Positions 50,259 through 64,000 of a stretch of DNA of 64,000 nt are shown piece by piece. A program made the translations under genes and the position numbers. The DNA is from Mercenaria mercenaria (taxonomy: Eukaryota > Mollusca > Bivalvia > Venerida > Veneridae), in assembly GCF_021730395.1 (NCBI RefSeq), contig NC_069366.1, positions 64,113,001 through 64,177,000 on the forward strand, in the 5' to 3' direction. The notes under the pieces were generated by a model. That model was not told the origin of the DNA. It searched no databases and saw nothing but the letters and a program-made list of their open reading frames with translations. Numbering within the stretch: the first letter of the stretch is position 1; each line of letters starts with the position of its first letter.

Positions 50259-64000
<13,742 letters not shown>

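Overview
The window looks like nuclear DNA of a bivalve mollusc, most likely a venerid-type clam. The reasons are small exons with GT-AG introns in an AT-rich background, many interspersed tRNA-derived SINEs and fold-back elements, and tandem-core repeats ending in a GAGCTAAAA-like tail, which I remember from bivalve genomes. The species call is inference from memory; no database was searched.

Layout. 1-1,288: end of a tandem-core repeat element. 3,035-21,578 (minus): a nine-exon gene for a small SOWAH (sosondowah) ankyrin protein whose introns are packed with repeats. 21.7-27.2 kb: three non-LTR retrotransposon (LINE) fragments and one element with very long inverted ends, directly upstream of SOWAH. 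29.2-31.7 kb: a large tandem-core element. 33,410-37,205 (plus): a complete two-exon Toll-like receptor (LRRNT, about 20 LRRs, LRRCT, membrane segment, TIR). 37.2-50.2 kb: intergenic DNA full of repeats, with a possible cysteine-rich exon pair at 40.2-40.5 kb. 50,259-64,000 (minus): nine exons of PRPF4B (PRP4 kinase), running off the right edge inside the charged, RS-like N-terminal part.

The three genes are unrelated in function: a spliceosome-linked kinase, an innate immune receptor and an ankyrin scaffold. The unusual content is the repeat fraction. At least fifteen elements share one construction rule. A 5' cap has ACAAGAG, a short palindrome and an arm. Then come tandem 140-170 bp cores that nearly all carry a box like CAAGTTTSATNAARATC, followed by a GGAC-rich block. 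The 3' cap repeats the arm as reverse complement and ends in WAAA. At least seven arm sequences occur, yet in elements with both ends the arms pair. The same core can sit between different caps, and one element has mismatched caps. All ten capped elements inside SOWAH and PRPF4B lie antisense to the host gene. This modular family is the best candidate for an undescribed system in the window.
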